Part shown: positions 16,837-25,341 of the stretch, in pieces | Layout: every line of letters starts with the position of its first letter | How positions within the stretch are numbered: position 1 is the first letter of the stretch | Assembly: GCF_039907765.1 (NCBI RefSeq) | Contig: NZ_JARDJI010000004.1 | Span: 1-64,000, forward strand | Direction: 5' to 3' | DNA length: 64,000 bases | From: Aminobacter sp039907765 | GTDB taxonomy: Bacteria; Pseudomonadota; Alphaproteobacteria; Rhizobiales; Rhizobiaceae | Notes under the pieces: model-generated | Told to the model about the DNA's origin: nothing | Seen by the model: the letters and a program-made list of their open reading frames with translations, nothing else | The model's database searches: none | Program-made: the position numbers and the translations under genes

Positions 16837-16881
16837 ATGAACACGACCTCGAACCAGAACAATTGGTGGCGGGCCAGCTGA
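16837..16881 (+). CDS. trpL: trp operon leader peptide
   Basis: A 14-codon reading frame encodes MNTTSNQNNWWRAS with two consecutive Trp codons, followed by a stop inside hairpin 1 of an attenuator. It lies 121 bases upstream of trpE(G). The arrangement matches the rhizobial trpL leader: when charged tRNA-Trp is scarce the ribosome stalls on the Trp codons and the downstream terminator does not form. In Sinorhizobium meliloti the released leader RNA and peptide also act in trans; whether that holds here is untested. Confidence 0.9.
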   Translation: MNTTSNQNNWWRAS

Positions 16882-16883
16882 CA

Positions 16884-16958
16884 GCGGCCTCTCGAAGCGC
16901 GTGTGCGTGAAAATTGTGGTGGCCGCAACGGAAGTTCCGGGCGGCCATTTGCTTTTTT
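16884..16958 (+). terminator. trp attenuator
   Basis: The terminator stem is TGGCCGC (16920-16926) with GCGGCCA (16941-16947), followed by a T-run at 16953-16958. The competing antiterminator pairs GCGGCC (16884-16889) with GGCCGC (16921-16926). A third hairpin over the trpL stop pairs GGCC (16872-16875) with GGCC (16886-16889) and blocks the antiterminator. The three mutually exclusive structures are a complete attenuator. Confidence 0.88.
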
Positions 16959-17002
16959 CGAACCAGCTCCGGAACCTCCAGCGGCAAGAGATGGAGACGG
17001 GA

Positions 17003-19192
17003 ATGACGGTGGAAATCCTAGAGAACGGCGCCGAGCGCTTTGTCACCGGAGGTGGCATCGCGATCACCCGCGAGCGCCACGAGACCGCCTATGCCGGGGC
17101 GATCGAGGCCTATATCGACGGGCTGAACAGCCGGCGCGGCGCGGTATTTTCCTCGAACTACGAATATCCCGGCCGCTATACCCGTTGGGACACCGCCATC
17201 ATCGACCCGCCGCTGGTGATTTCCGCGCGCGGCCGTTCGATGAAGATCGAGGCGCTGAACGCGCGCGGCAAGGCGCTGCTGCCCGTCATCGGCAGGACGC
17301 TCGGCAACCTCGCCGAGGTGACGATCGGGGAGACGTCGGCCAGACTGATCGGGCTCGAAGTGGCAAAGCCCGGCCGCATCTTCACCGAGGAAGAGCGCTC
17401 GCGCGTGCCTTCGGTGTTCACCGTGCTGCGCGCCATCACCGCCCTGTTCAAGACCGATGCCGACAGCAATCTCGGCCTCTACGGCGCCTTCGGCTACGAC
17501 CTCGCCTTCCAGTTCGACCCGGTCGAGCACAAGCTCGAGCGCAAGCAGAGCCAGCGCGACCTGGTGCTGTTCCTGCCCGACGAGGTGCTGGTGGTCGACC
17601 ACTATTCGGCCAAGGCCTGGCACGACCGCTACGACTATGCCGGCGACGGCTTTTCGACCGAAGGCATCGCCCGCGACAGCGTCGCGGAGCCGTTCAAGGC
17701 CTCCGACCGCATCCCGCCGCGCGGCGACCACGAGCCCGGCGAATATGCCCAGCTGGTGCGCCGGGCGATGGACAGCTTCAAGCGCGGCGACCTGTTCGAG
17801 GTCGTGCCCGGCCAGATGTTCTACGAGCGCTGCGAGACCGCACCCTCGGAGATCTCGCGCCGGCTCAAGAACATCAACCCCTCGCCCTACTCCTTCTTCA
17901 TCAATCTCGGCGAGGGCGAGTACCTGATCGGCGCGTCGCCCGAGATGTTCGTGCGCGTCAACGGCCGCCGCGTCGAGACCTGCCCGATCTCGGGCACCAT
18001 CAAGCGCGGCGACGACGCGATCTCGGACTCCGAGCAAATCCTCAAGCTGCTGAACTCCAAGAAGGACGAGTCCGAGCTCACCATGTGCTCGGACGTCGAC
18101 CGCAACGACAAGAGCCGCGTCTGCGAGCCGGGCTCTGTCCGCGTCATCGGCCGCCGCCAGATCGAGATGTATTCGCGCCTGATCCACACCGTCGACCACA
18201 TCGAGGGCCGCCTGCGCGAAGGCATGGACGCCTTCGACGCATTCCTCAGCCACGCCTGGGCGGTGACGGTGACCGGCGCGCCCAAGCTCTGGGCCATGCG
18301 CTTCATCGAGAACAACGAGAAGAGCCCGCGCGCCTGGTATGGCGGGGCGATCGGCATGGTGCACTTCAACGGCGACCTCAACACGGGCCTGACCTTGCGC
18401 ACCATCCGCATCAAGGACGGCATCGCCGAGGTGCGCGCGGGTGCCACCCTGCTCTACGATTCCGTCCCCGAGGAAGAAGAAGCCGAAACCGAACTGAAGG
18501 CCTCAGCCATGCTTTCCGCCATCCGCGACGCCAAGACCGGCAACTCCGCAGGCACCGAACGCACCACCGCGCGCGTCGGCGAAGGGGTGAAGATCCTGCT
18601 CGTCGACCACGAGGACTCCTTCGTCCATACGCTGGCCAACTATTTCCGCCAGACCGGCGCCGACGTGTCGACCGTGCGCTCGCCGGTGCCGGAAGAGATA
18701 TTCGACCGCATCAAGCCCGATCTCGTGGTGCTCTCCCCCGGACCTGGCACGCCGAAGGATTTCGACACCGCGGCGACGATCAAGAAGGCCCGCGACCGCG
18801 ACCTGCCGATCTTCGGCGTCTGCCTCGGCCTGCAGGCACTCGCCGAGGCCTATGGCGGCGAGCTGCGCCAGCTGGCGGTGCCGATGCACGGCAAGCCCTC
18901 GCGCATCCGCGTCGCGAAGCCCGGCATCATCTTCTCGGGCCTGCCCAAGGAGGTGACCGTCGGCCGCTACCACTCGATCTTCGCCGACCCGGTGCGGCTG
19001 CCCGCCGATTTCGTCGTCACGGCGGAGACCGAGGACGGCGTGATCATGGCGTTTGAGCACAGGAAAGAGCCGATCGCGGCGGTGCAATTCCATCCCGAAT
19101 CGATCATGACGCTCGGCCACGACGCAGGCATGCGCATGATCGAGAACGTCGTCGCGCACATGCCGCGCAAGGCCAAGGACAAGGCCGCCTAG
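17003..19192 (+). CDS. trpE: Fused anthranilate synthase TrpE(G)
   Basis: A 729-residue fusion of anthranilate synthase component I (residues ~1-520, chorismate-binding) and component II (residues ~530-729, class I glutamine amidotransferase). Component I shows the conserved YEYPGRYTRWDTAI and the chorismate-site region TVTGAPKLWAM. The amidotransferase has nucleophile Cys607 in GVCLGLQA and His697/Glu699 in QFHPES. It converts chorismate plus glutamine to anthranilate, the first committed step to tryptophan. The length equals that of the S. meliloti fusion when started at 17003, which has GGAGACGGG upstream; 16991 is an alternative. Control is by the trpL attenuator. Confidence 0.96.
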   Translation: MTVEILENGAERFVTGGGIAITRERHETAYAGAIEAYIDGLNSRRGAVFSSNYEYPGRYTRWDTAIIDPPLVISARGRSMKIEALNARGKALLPVIGRTLGNLAEVTIGETSARLIGLEVAKPGRIFTEEERSRVPSVFTVLRAITALFKTDADSNLGLYGAFGYDLAFQFDPVEHKLERKQSQRDLVLFLPDEVLVVDHYSAKAWHDRYDYAGDGFSTEGIARDSVAEPFKASDRIPPRGDHEPGEYAQLVRRAMDSFKRGDLFEVVPGQMFYERCETAPSEISRRLKNINPSPYSFFINLGEGEYLIGASPEMFVRVNGRRVETCPISGTIKRGDDAISDSEQILKLLNSKKDESELTMCSDVDRNDKSRVCEPGSVRVIGRRQIEMYSRLIHTVDHIEGRLREGMDAFDAFLSHAWAVTVTGAPKLWAMRFIENNEKSPRAWYGGAIGMVHFNGDLNTGLTLRTIRIKDGIAEVRAGATLLYDSVPEEEEAETELKASAMLSAIRDAKTGNSAGTERTTARVGEGVKILLVDHEDSFVHTLANYFRQTGADVSTVRSPVPEEIFDRIKPDLVVLSPGPGTPKDFDTAATIKKARDRDLPIFGVCLGLQALAEAYGGELRQLAVPMHGKPSRIRVAKPGIIFSGLPKEVTVGRYHSIFADPVRLPADFVVTAETEDGVIMAFEHRKEPIAAVQFHPESIMTLGHDAGMRMIENVVAHMPRKAKDKAA

Positions 19193-19256
19193 CCCGATCT
19201 GCCCTGTTCGCTCCGTGGCCGCGCGCCGCGGGGCGAACCCGTTACCAAGCGAGACC

Positions 19257-20213
19257 ATGACCCAGACCGAAACGCAGAGATCTCCGGCCGGCGCCAGCCA
19301 GACGAGCTCCGCCAAGCAGCGGATCGCCAGGCTCGCCTTCTGGTCCATCATCATCGGCTCGGGGGTGATGGGGCTGAAATTCATCGCCTGGTGGCTGACC
19401 GGGTCGGTGGCGCTCTATTCGGACGCGCTCGAATCCATCGTCAACGTCGTCGCCGCGGTCGCCGCCTTCTGGGCGATCAAGGTCAGCCACAAGCCGGCCG
19501 ACATGGATCACCAGCACGGCCACCACAAGGCCGAGTATTTCTCGGCCGTGCTCGAAGGCGTGCTGATCATGGTGGCCGCCTTCCTGATCCTGTTCGAGGT
19601 CTGGCGCAGCTGGGGCACGCCGATGAATGCCGAGCAGCCGTGGCTGGGGCTCGGCATCAACGGCTTCGCCGCCGTGCTCAATGCGATGTGGGCCGCGGCG
19701 CTGATCCGGGTCGGCCGCGCCGAGCGTTCGCCCGCCATGGTCGCCGACGGCCATCACATCATGACCGACGTGGTCACCTCGTTCGGCGTGCTCGTCGGCC
19801 TGGTCGCCGCGATCGCCACCGGCTGGCAGATCCTCGACCCGGTGCTTGCCGTGATCGTGGCGCTCAACATCCTGTGGCAAGGCTGGCACGTGGTCGGCTC
19901 GTCGGTCGACGGGCTGATGGACCGTGCCGTCGAGCTCGACGAGCACATGCGCATACGCGACATCATCTCGGCCAACTCCAAGGGTGCGCTCGAGGTGCAC
20001 GACCTCAAGACCCGCATCGCCGGCCGCGCCACCTTCATCGAATTCCACCTGGTTGTGAACGCCGGCATGACGGTGGGCGACAGCCACGTGATCTGCGACC
20101 GCATCGAGGACGCACTGAAGGAAGTAATCCCCTCGGTCCGCGTCATCATCCACGTCGAGCCGGACGACGAGGCAAAGCTGCCCAAGGGCACGGTGGCGGT
20201 TCCCTTCGCCTGA
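19257..20213 (+). CDS. Cation diffusion facilitator (CDF) family metal transporter
   Basis: A 318-residue CDF protein with six predicted membrane helices (residues ~30-215) and a cytoplasmic C-terminal domain. Metal-site motifs are YSDALES in helix 2 (two Asp positions compatible with the YxxxD site), HKPADMDHQHGHHKAEY, and DGHHIMTDVV in helix 5. The C-terminal domain contains the HDLKTR and FIEFHLVVN strands typical of the family. It would export a divalent cation (Zn, Fe or Mn) in exchange for protons; the metal is not decidable here. It follows trpE(G) by 64 bases and may be read through from it. Confidence 0.9.
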   Translation: MTQTETQRSPAGASQTSSAKQRIARLAFWSIIIGSGVMGLKFIAWWLTGSVALYSDALESIVNVVAAVAAFWAIKVSHKPADMDHQHGHHKAEYFSAVLEGVLIMVAAFLILFEVWRSWGTPMNAEQPWLGLGINGFAAVLNAMWAAALIRVGRAERSPAMVADGHHIMTDVVTSFGVLVGLVAAIATGWQILDPVLAVIVALNILWQGWHVVGSSVDGLMDRAVELDEHMRIRDIISANSKGALEVHDLKTRIAGRATFIEFHLVVNAGMTVGDSHVICDRIEDALKEVIPSVRVIIHVEPDDEAKLPKGTVAVPFA

Positions 20214-20822
20214 ACCGGGCTTTCCGCTCGACGGTTTTTGATCTTGAGGATGCGCATCGGCCCAAGCAACTGCCGAGCTCGAACCGATGCGCCCAGCCCC
20301 CCGGCTGGTTAATGGTCGCGACTCAGGGACAAGCCGCGCCGCGAGACCTTTGTCGCTTCCTGTTAGCTCCGCTGCCGGCCGTTCGTAAGCCGCGCCGTGC
20401 GGAAACCGGCGGAATTCTCCGGAAATCGGTTTTGTCGGGAACGCGCAGGCAACGATGCGTCCGGCTTGCCGAGGGGCTGGGCGGGCAGCATCGACACCAA
20501 GCCGGCTGCGGTTTCGGCGTGGCATCAGCCCGAAGGCAGCTGAGGACACGACCTCAACCGCCTGAATCGGATTGGCAGCGAAGGGCCTCAACCGCCTGTA
20601 GGACAAGGCAAATTGGACAACGGCTGCATAGCCCGGCCGCCCGACGTCGGCCACAGCCCCGTCGGGACGGCTTGAATCGGCATGGCAGCCGCTACGGCCA
20701 ACCGCATGCAACGACTCGACAATTCGCGCCGATCACCCGTGGCAGCGGCCGGCTACCGCACTGCCTCGTCTTCCTGGGCACGAAGCACCCGGCCCGCGGC
20801 CGGGCGCTCGCGGACAAAGACA
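20214..20822. other. 609-bp gap without a recognisable gene
   Basis: No convincing reading frame was found. A 9-bp perfect inverted repeat (GCGCATCGG at 20252-20260, CCGATGCGC at 20284-20292) follows the CDF gene and could end its transcript. CCTCAACCGCCTG occurs twice about 40 bases apart near 20550-20600. A GC-only palindrome around 20789-20805 lies just beyond the stop of the minus-strand TctC gene. The stretch may be decayed coding DNA, but no homology can be claimed. Confidence 0.5.
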
Positions 20823-21812
20823 TCAGTCCATGCTGATGTTGGCGCCCTTGACGACCGGCTCCCACTTGGCCAGCTCGGCCTTCACATGGGCACCGAGTTC
20901 CTCCGGCGTCGAGCCGACGATCCTGGCGCTGAAGCCGTTCATCTTTTCGATGACCGCCGGGTCCTTCATCGCCTTGTTGGCCGAGGCGTTGAGGCGATCG
21001 ACGACCTCCTTCGGCGTGCCTGCCGGCGCAAACAGCGCGTTCCAGGTATAGGTCTCGTAGCCCGGCACGCCGGCCTCGGCGATGGTGGGCACGTCGGGGA
21101 ACGACGGCGCGCGTTCGGCGGTCGTGACCCCCAGCGCCCGCAGCGTGCCCGACTTGATGTGCGGAGAGGACGACGGCAGATTGTCGAACATGATCGGCAC
21201 CTGGTTGCCGACCACGTCGTTGAGCGCCGGTCCGGCCCCCTTGTAGGGAATGTGCTGGATGCTGACGCCGGCCATGGCCTTGAACAGCTCGCCCGACAGG
21301 TGCAGCGGCGTGCCGTTGCCCGACGAGGCATAGGAATACTTCTCCGGGTCGGCCTTGAGCAGCGCGATCAGCTCCTGGACGGTCTTGGCCGGCAGTTCCG
21401 GATTGACCACCAGCACGTTGGGCACCACGACCAGCAGCGAGACCGGGGTGAAGTCCTTCTCGGGGTCATATGGCTTGGTCTTGAGGATCAGCGGGTTCAG
21501 CGCGTGGGTGGCGACTGTACCCATGAGGATGGTGTAGCCGTCCGGCTCGGCGCGCGCCACGCGGTCGGCGCCGATATTGCCGCCGGCGCCGGCGACGTTC
21601 TCGACCACCACCTGCTGCCCGAGGTCGTCCGACATCTTCTGCGCGATGATGCGCGCCACGACGTCCGTCGACCCGCCGGCGGCGAAGGGAACGACGAGCG
21701 TGACCGGTCGGTCGGGAAACTGCTGGGCCGTTGCCGGCGCTCCGGCAGCGAAAAGCGAGGCAGCGGAAAGACCGAGGGCAAGCGCCATGCGGCGCGTGAG
21801 GTTCGAAGTCAT
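20823..21812 (-). CDS. Tripartite tricarboxylate transporter (TctC/Bug) substrate-binding protein
   Basis: A 329-residue periplasmic binding protein of the Bug/TctC family. A signal peptide covers about residues 1-29 (TRRMALALGLSAASLFAAG, cleavage after ATA). The mature protein starts QQFPDRPVTLVVPFAAGGST, the family hallmark, followed by GAGGNIGADRVARAEPDGYT and HIPYKGAGPALNDV. The start at 21812 has GGGAGA upstream; an earlier start would add 28 residues before the signal peptide. It should bind a carboxylate or related solute, but no TctA/TctB membrane genes are in the window. It is divergent from an AbrB-type membrane protein, 208 bases apart. Confidence 0.9.
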   Translation of the reverse strand: MTSNLTRRMALALGLSAASLFAAGAPATAQQFPDRPVTLVVPFAAGGSTDVVARIIAQKMSDDLGQQVVVENVAGAGGNIGADRVARAEPDGYTILMGTVATHALNPLILKTKPYDPEKDFTPVSLLVVVPNVLVVNPELPAKTVQELIALLKADPEKYSYASSGNGTPLHLSGELFKAMAGVSIQHIPYKGAGPALNDVVGNQVPIMFDNLPSSSPHIKSGTLRALGVTTAERAPSFPDVPTIAEAGVPGYETYTWNALFAPAGTPKEVVDRLNASANKAMKDPAVIEKMNGFSARIVGSTPEELGAHVKAELAKWEPVVKGANISMD

Positions 21813-22020
21813 CAGTGCGCATCTCCCATCTGTGCGGCGGCACCTCCTTGCCGGCGCTTGGACGAGGGAGCGTATGAATTTCGCATACGCTGTCAACTCG
21901 ACGATGAACGGAGACCGAAACGGTCAGGGCGCCAACCTGCGGCCAGCTCGACTGCTGGCGGGTGCGATTTCCTGCCCTGTGCGACTGACATGCGTACCCG
22001 AAACCGTCTATGAGGGCCCC

Positions 22021-23103
22021 ATGAAGCCTGAAACGCCCTTGCCCGCTCCGCTCGCCGCGCTCGTACCCTGGCAGCAATGGGCGCTTCTGCTCGGCTGTTC
22101 GGTGCTGCTTGCGGGCATGCTGGAACTGGTTCGCCTGCCGGCGGCGCTGCTGGTCGGCCCGATGCTGGTGGCGATCGCGCTCGGCAGCAACGGCGCCAGC
22201 ATCCGGGTGCCGCGGCCGCTGTTCGTTTCGGCGCAGGCGCTGATCGGCTGCCTGGTCGCCAGTTCGATCTCGCCCGGCATCTTCGCGACCTTCCTGTCCG
22301 AATGGCCGCTGTTTCTGGGATCGGCCATCGCCACCATCGCGGCATCGAGTTTCCTCGGCTGGTTCATCTCGCGGCTCAAGGTGCTGCCCGGCACCACGGC
22401 GGTGTGGGGGTCGGCTCCGGGTGCCGCGACCGCCATGGTGCTGATGGCGGACGCCTTCGGCGCGGATTCGCGCCTCGTCGCCTTCATGCAGTATCTGCGC
22501 GTCATCATGGTCTCGGTCGCGGCCGCCCTCGTCGCGCGGCTCTGGGTCGACACGTCGGGCGTGGAGGCGGCGGCCGTCGAATGGTTCCCGGCGATCGAAT
22601 GGCCCGCCTTCGGCGCCATGCTCGGCGTGGCGACCGTCGGCGGCACGCTGGGCTATCTGCTGCGCATCCCCTCGCCCTATTTCGTCGGTGCCGTGGTGCT
22701 GGGTGCCACCCTGCACCTAGGCTTCGGCGTGGCGCTGCAATTGCCGGAATGGCTGCTGGCGATCGGCTACGCGCTGATCGGCTGGACGATCGGACTGAAC
22801 TTCACCCGGCCGATCCTGCGCCACGCGGCCCGCGCCCTGCCGCAGGTCATCGGTTCGATCGCGGCGCTGATGGCGTTCTGCGGACTGCTCGCCTGGGGCC
22901 TGCACAGGCTTCTCGGCGTCGACCCGCTGACCGCCTATCTGGCGACCAGCCCGGGCGGCATGGATTCGATCGCCATCATCGCGGCGGCGGCCGACAACGT
23001 CGACCTGTCCTTCGTGCTGACCCTGCAGATGCTGCGCTTCCTGATCGTGCTCCTGTTCGGACCTTCGCTGGCGCGGCTGGTCGCCCGCGCCATCAGGGAG
23101 TGA
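22021..23103 (+). CDS. AbrB-family (duplicated) membrane protein
   Basis: A 360-residue integral membrane protein with about ten helices in two homologous halves. Each half contains a VGPML- or VGAVVLGA-like segment and a Gly-rich APG/PGG loop (VWGSAPGAATAMVLMADAFG; TSPGGMDSIAIIAAAA), as in the Gneg_AbrB_dup family named after a putative ammonia monooxygenase regulator. It is a membrane protein, not a DNA-binding AbrB. The repeat architecture suggests a transporter. Its divergent neighbour is a TctC-type binding protein, which raises the possibility of a functional pair; that is inference. Confidence 0.85.
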   Translation: MKPETPLPAPLAALVPWQQWALLLGCSVLLAGMLELVRLPAALLVGPMLVAIALGSNGASIRVPRPLFVSAQALIGCLVASSISPGIFATFLSEWPLFLGSAIATIAASSFLGWFISRLKVLPGTTAVWGSAPGAATAMVLMADAFGADSRLVAFMQYLRVIMVSVAAALVARLWVDTSGVEAAAVEWFPAIEWPAFGAMLGVATVGGTLGYLLRIPSPYFVGAVVLGATLHLGFGVALQLPEWLLAIGYALIGWTIGLNFTRPILRHAARALPQVIGSIAALMAFCGLLAWGLHRLLGVDPLTAYLATSPGGMDSIAIIAAAADNVDLSFVLTLQMLRFLIVLLFGPSLARLVARAIRE

Positions 23104-23172
23104 CCGGCACGAAATGAGCGGCGCCGTCCGCCTCCCCTTGCGCGGAAAAAGCCGCTCCTGTAAGAGAGCGCC

Positions 23173-23292
23173 ATGAATTCGCGCCAGGTTCACACCGTTT
23201 CCCGTCCGACCGCTTTCGCGGGCGAGACGCTGCGCGCCCTCTCTTCTGCTCTTCTTCTTCTCGGCCTTATCGGCGATCGCCGGGCTCGCTGA
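23173..23292 (+). CDS. Candidate leuA leader peptide
   Basis: A 39-codon frame upstream of leuA, with AGAGAG upstream of its ATG and a stop at 23290-23292. It carries a dense run of Leu codons: ALLLLGLIGD at residues 26-35, with two further Leu codons before it. It is embedded in mutually exclusive hairpins that reach the leuA ribosome-binding site. The position, the regulatory amino acid and the downstream structure fit a leucine-sensing leader peptide. Confidence 0.7.
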   Translation: MNSRQVHTVSRPTAFAGETLRALSSALLLLGLIGDRRAR

Positions 23293-23409
23293 AGGAGCGC
23301 CCGGCGGTCGACAAGCCGCGCAGGCGCATGCTCCTTGCCATCCAAAGACCCTGAAGAACCAAGCATGAGCGCGCAGCCGGCGCCGGATCGGCCAGGGCGC
23401 GCGCAGGAG
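23278..23409 (+). promoter_or_regulatory. Candidate Leu attenuator in the leuA leader
   Basis: Hairpin A pairs CGCCGGGC (23278-23285) with GCCCGGCG (23299-23306) over the leuL stop. AAGGAGC inside its loop (23292-23298) can instead pair with GCTCCTT (23330-23336). The same CTCCT (23331-23335) is complementary to the leuA Shine-Dalgarno AGGAG (23405-23409). There is no T-run after hairpin A, so control may be on translation initiation rather than termination. Structures are read by eye. Confidence 0.5.
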
Positions 23410-23417
23410 TGAAGAAG

Positions 23418-25124
23418 ATGAACGTGAGAGAACCCATCGGCCGTACAAAGGGCATGCCGGACGCGGCCAGGAAATACGCGCCCTACCCGACCCTCAACCT
23501 CACCGACCGCACCTGGCCGTCGAAGCGCATCGAGAAGGCGCCGATCTGGTGCTCGGTCGACCTGCGCGACGGAAACCAGGCGCTCGTCGACCCCATGGGC
23601 CACGACCGCAAGGCGCGCATGTTCCAGCTGCTGCTCGACATGGGCTTCAAGGAGATCGAGATCGGCTTCCCGTCTGCCTCGCAGACCGACTTCGACTTCG
23701 CCCGCTGGACCATCGAGGAAGGCAACGTACCCGCCGACGTGTCGATGCAGGTCCTGGTGCAGTGCCGCCCCGAGCTGATCACCCGCACGTTTGAAGCGCT
23801 CAAGGGCGCCAACAAGCCGATCGTGCATTTCTACAACTCGACCAGCGAGCTGCAGCGCCGCGTCGTGTTCGAGAAGGACGTGCCCGGCATCAAGCGCATC
23901 GCCACCGACGCCGCCAAGATGATCGCCGACATGGCTGCCAAGGCCGGCGGCGGCTACCGCTTCCAGTATTCGCCCGAGAGCTTCACCGGCACCGAGCTCG
24001 AAGTTGCGCTCGACATCTGCAACGCCGTCACCGAGATCATGCAGCCGACGGCCGACAACAAGCTGATCGTCAACCTGCCCTCGACGGTCGAGATGTCGAC
24101 GCCCAACATCTATGCCGACCGCATCGAATGGATGTGCCGCCAGCTCGATAACCGCGAGAACCTGTTGATCTCGCTGCATCCGCACAACGATCGCGGCACC
24201 GGCATCGCCGCCACCGAGCTCGGCCTGATGGCCGGCGCCGACCGCGTCGAAGGCACCTTGTTCGGCAATGGCGAGCGCACCGGCAATGTCGACGTCGTGA
24301 CGCTGGCGCTCAACATGTACACGCAAGGGGTCGATCCCGAGCTCGACTGTACCGACATCAACCGGATGAAGGACGTCTACGAGTATTCGAACCAGCTGAA
24401 GATTCCCGAGCGCCACCCTTACGTCGGCGAACTGGTCTACACGGCTTTCTCCGGCTCGCACCAGGACGCCATCAACAAGGGCATGAAGGCGCTCAAGAAG
24501 GCCAACAAGGAGCTGTGGGAGGTTCCCTACCTGCCGATCGACCCGCAGGACGTCGGCCGCAGCTACGAGGCGATCATCCGCATCAACTCGCAGTCCGGCA
24601 AGGGCGGCATCGCCTATGTGCTCCAGGCCGACTACGGCCTCAACCTGCCGCGCAGCCTGCAGGTCGAGTTCAGCCAGGACATCCAGGCGATCACCGACAC
24701 CGAGGGCAAGGAAGTTTCGCCCAGGCGCATCCACGAGCGCTTCCTCGAGGTCTATGTCGACCAGCCGGGCGCACGCCTGAAGTTCGTCGACCACCAGACC
24801 TTCCCAGATGCCGTGATGAAGGGCCGTCGCGTCGTCGAGGCGACCATCGTCGACGCCGGCAAGGAGGTGACGATCACCGGCACCGGCAACGGTCCGATCG
24901 ACGGGTTCGTCGATGCGCTGTCCCGTCACCTCGGCATCGACCTGTCGGTGCTCGACTATTCCGAGCACTCGATCCAGCGCGGCTCCAACGCCGCCGCCAT
25001 CTGCTACATGGAGGTGGAGTATCCGGGCGGACGCCTGTTCGGCGCCGGTATCAACACCAACATCGTGGCGGCCTCGCTCGAGGCGGTGGTTTCGGCCGCA
25101 AACCGGATTCTCGCCCGCCGATAG
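23418..25124 (+). CDS. leuA: 2-isopropylmalate synthase
   Basis: A 568-residue long-form LeuA. Residues ~40-320 are the HMGL-like TIM barrel (WCSVDLRDGNQALVDPM with metal-ligand Asp, SLHPHNDRGTG with the metal-binding His pair, GNGERTGNVD). A linker and the C-terminal allosteric LeuA dimer domain (about 440-568) follow, ending near the GRLFGAGINTNIV region. It condenses acetyl-CoA with 2-oxoisovalerate, the first step to leucine, and is feedback-inhibited by leucine through the C-terminal domain. The ATG at 23418 has AGGAG eight bases upstream. The Leu-rich leader upstream suggests an additional layer of control. Confidence 0.95.
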   Translation: MNVREPIGRTKGMPDAARKYAPYPTLNLTDRTWPSKRIEKAPIWCSVDLRDGNQALVDPMGHDRKARMFQLLLDMGFKEIEIGFPSASQTDFDFARWTIEEGNVPADVSMQVLVQCRPELITRTFEALKGANKPIVHFYNSTSELQRRVVFEKDVPGIKRIATDAAKMIADMAAKAGGGYRFQYSPESFTGTELEVALDICNAVTEIMQPTADNKLIVNLPSTVEMSTPNIYADRIEWMCRQLDNRENLLISLHPHNDRGTGIAATELGLMAGADRVEGTLFGNGERTGNVDVVTLALNMYTQGVDPELDCTDINRMKDVYEYSNQLKIPERHPYVGELVYTAFSGSHQDAINKGMKALKKANKELWEVPYLPIDPQDVGRSYEAIIRINSQSGKGGIAYVLQADYGLNLPRSLQVEFSQDIQAITDTEGKEVSPRRIHERFLEVYVDQPGARLKFVDHQTFPDAVMKGRRVVEATIVDAGKEVTITGTGNGPIDGFVDALSRHLGIDLSVLDYSEHSIQRGSNAAAICYMEVEYPGGRLFGAGINTNIVAASLEAVVSAANRILARR

Positions 25125-25224
25125 GGGCGAAAGGCTGTCGGCCGCGCATCACGGCGGCCGGTCGCCGGTGCGCCACAATTGGCCCGCCACGTTAAGGTTA
25201 ACAGAAGATTGAATGCGTTTGCAC

Positions 25225-25255
25225 GCGCCTCGCCCGTGGATAACGGGCGGGGCGC
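25225..25255 (+). terminator. Strong stem-loop after leuA
   Basis: A 13-bp stem with one G-T pair (25225-25237 with 25243-25255) and a five-base loop lies 100 bases past the leuA stop. It lacks a T-run, so it is a transcript-end hairpin only by position. Confidence 0.45.
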
Positions 25256-25341
25256 TCGTCCATCGTGGCGCGGCAAGCTTGTGTGAGCCGGCCAGCCGAT
25301 TATGATCGTCCCGTTAGTGCCGGTTCGAAAAGGGTCACTCC

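Noticed and set aside
20214..20822. A hidden gene or insertion sequence in the 609-bp gap
   Set aside because: No frame with recognisable homology, no terminal inverted repeats and no target duplication.
22021..23103. AbrB DNA-binding transition-state regulator
   Set aside because: The protein is polytopic with no DNA-binding domain; the name comes from a differently defined family.
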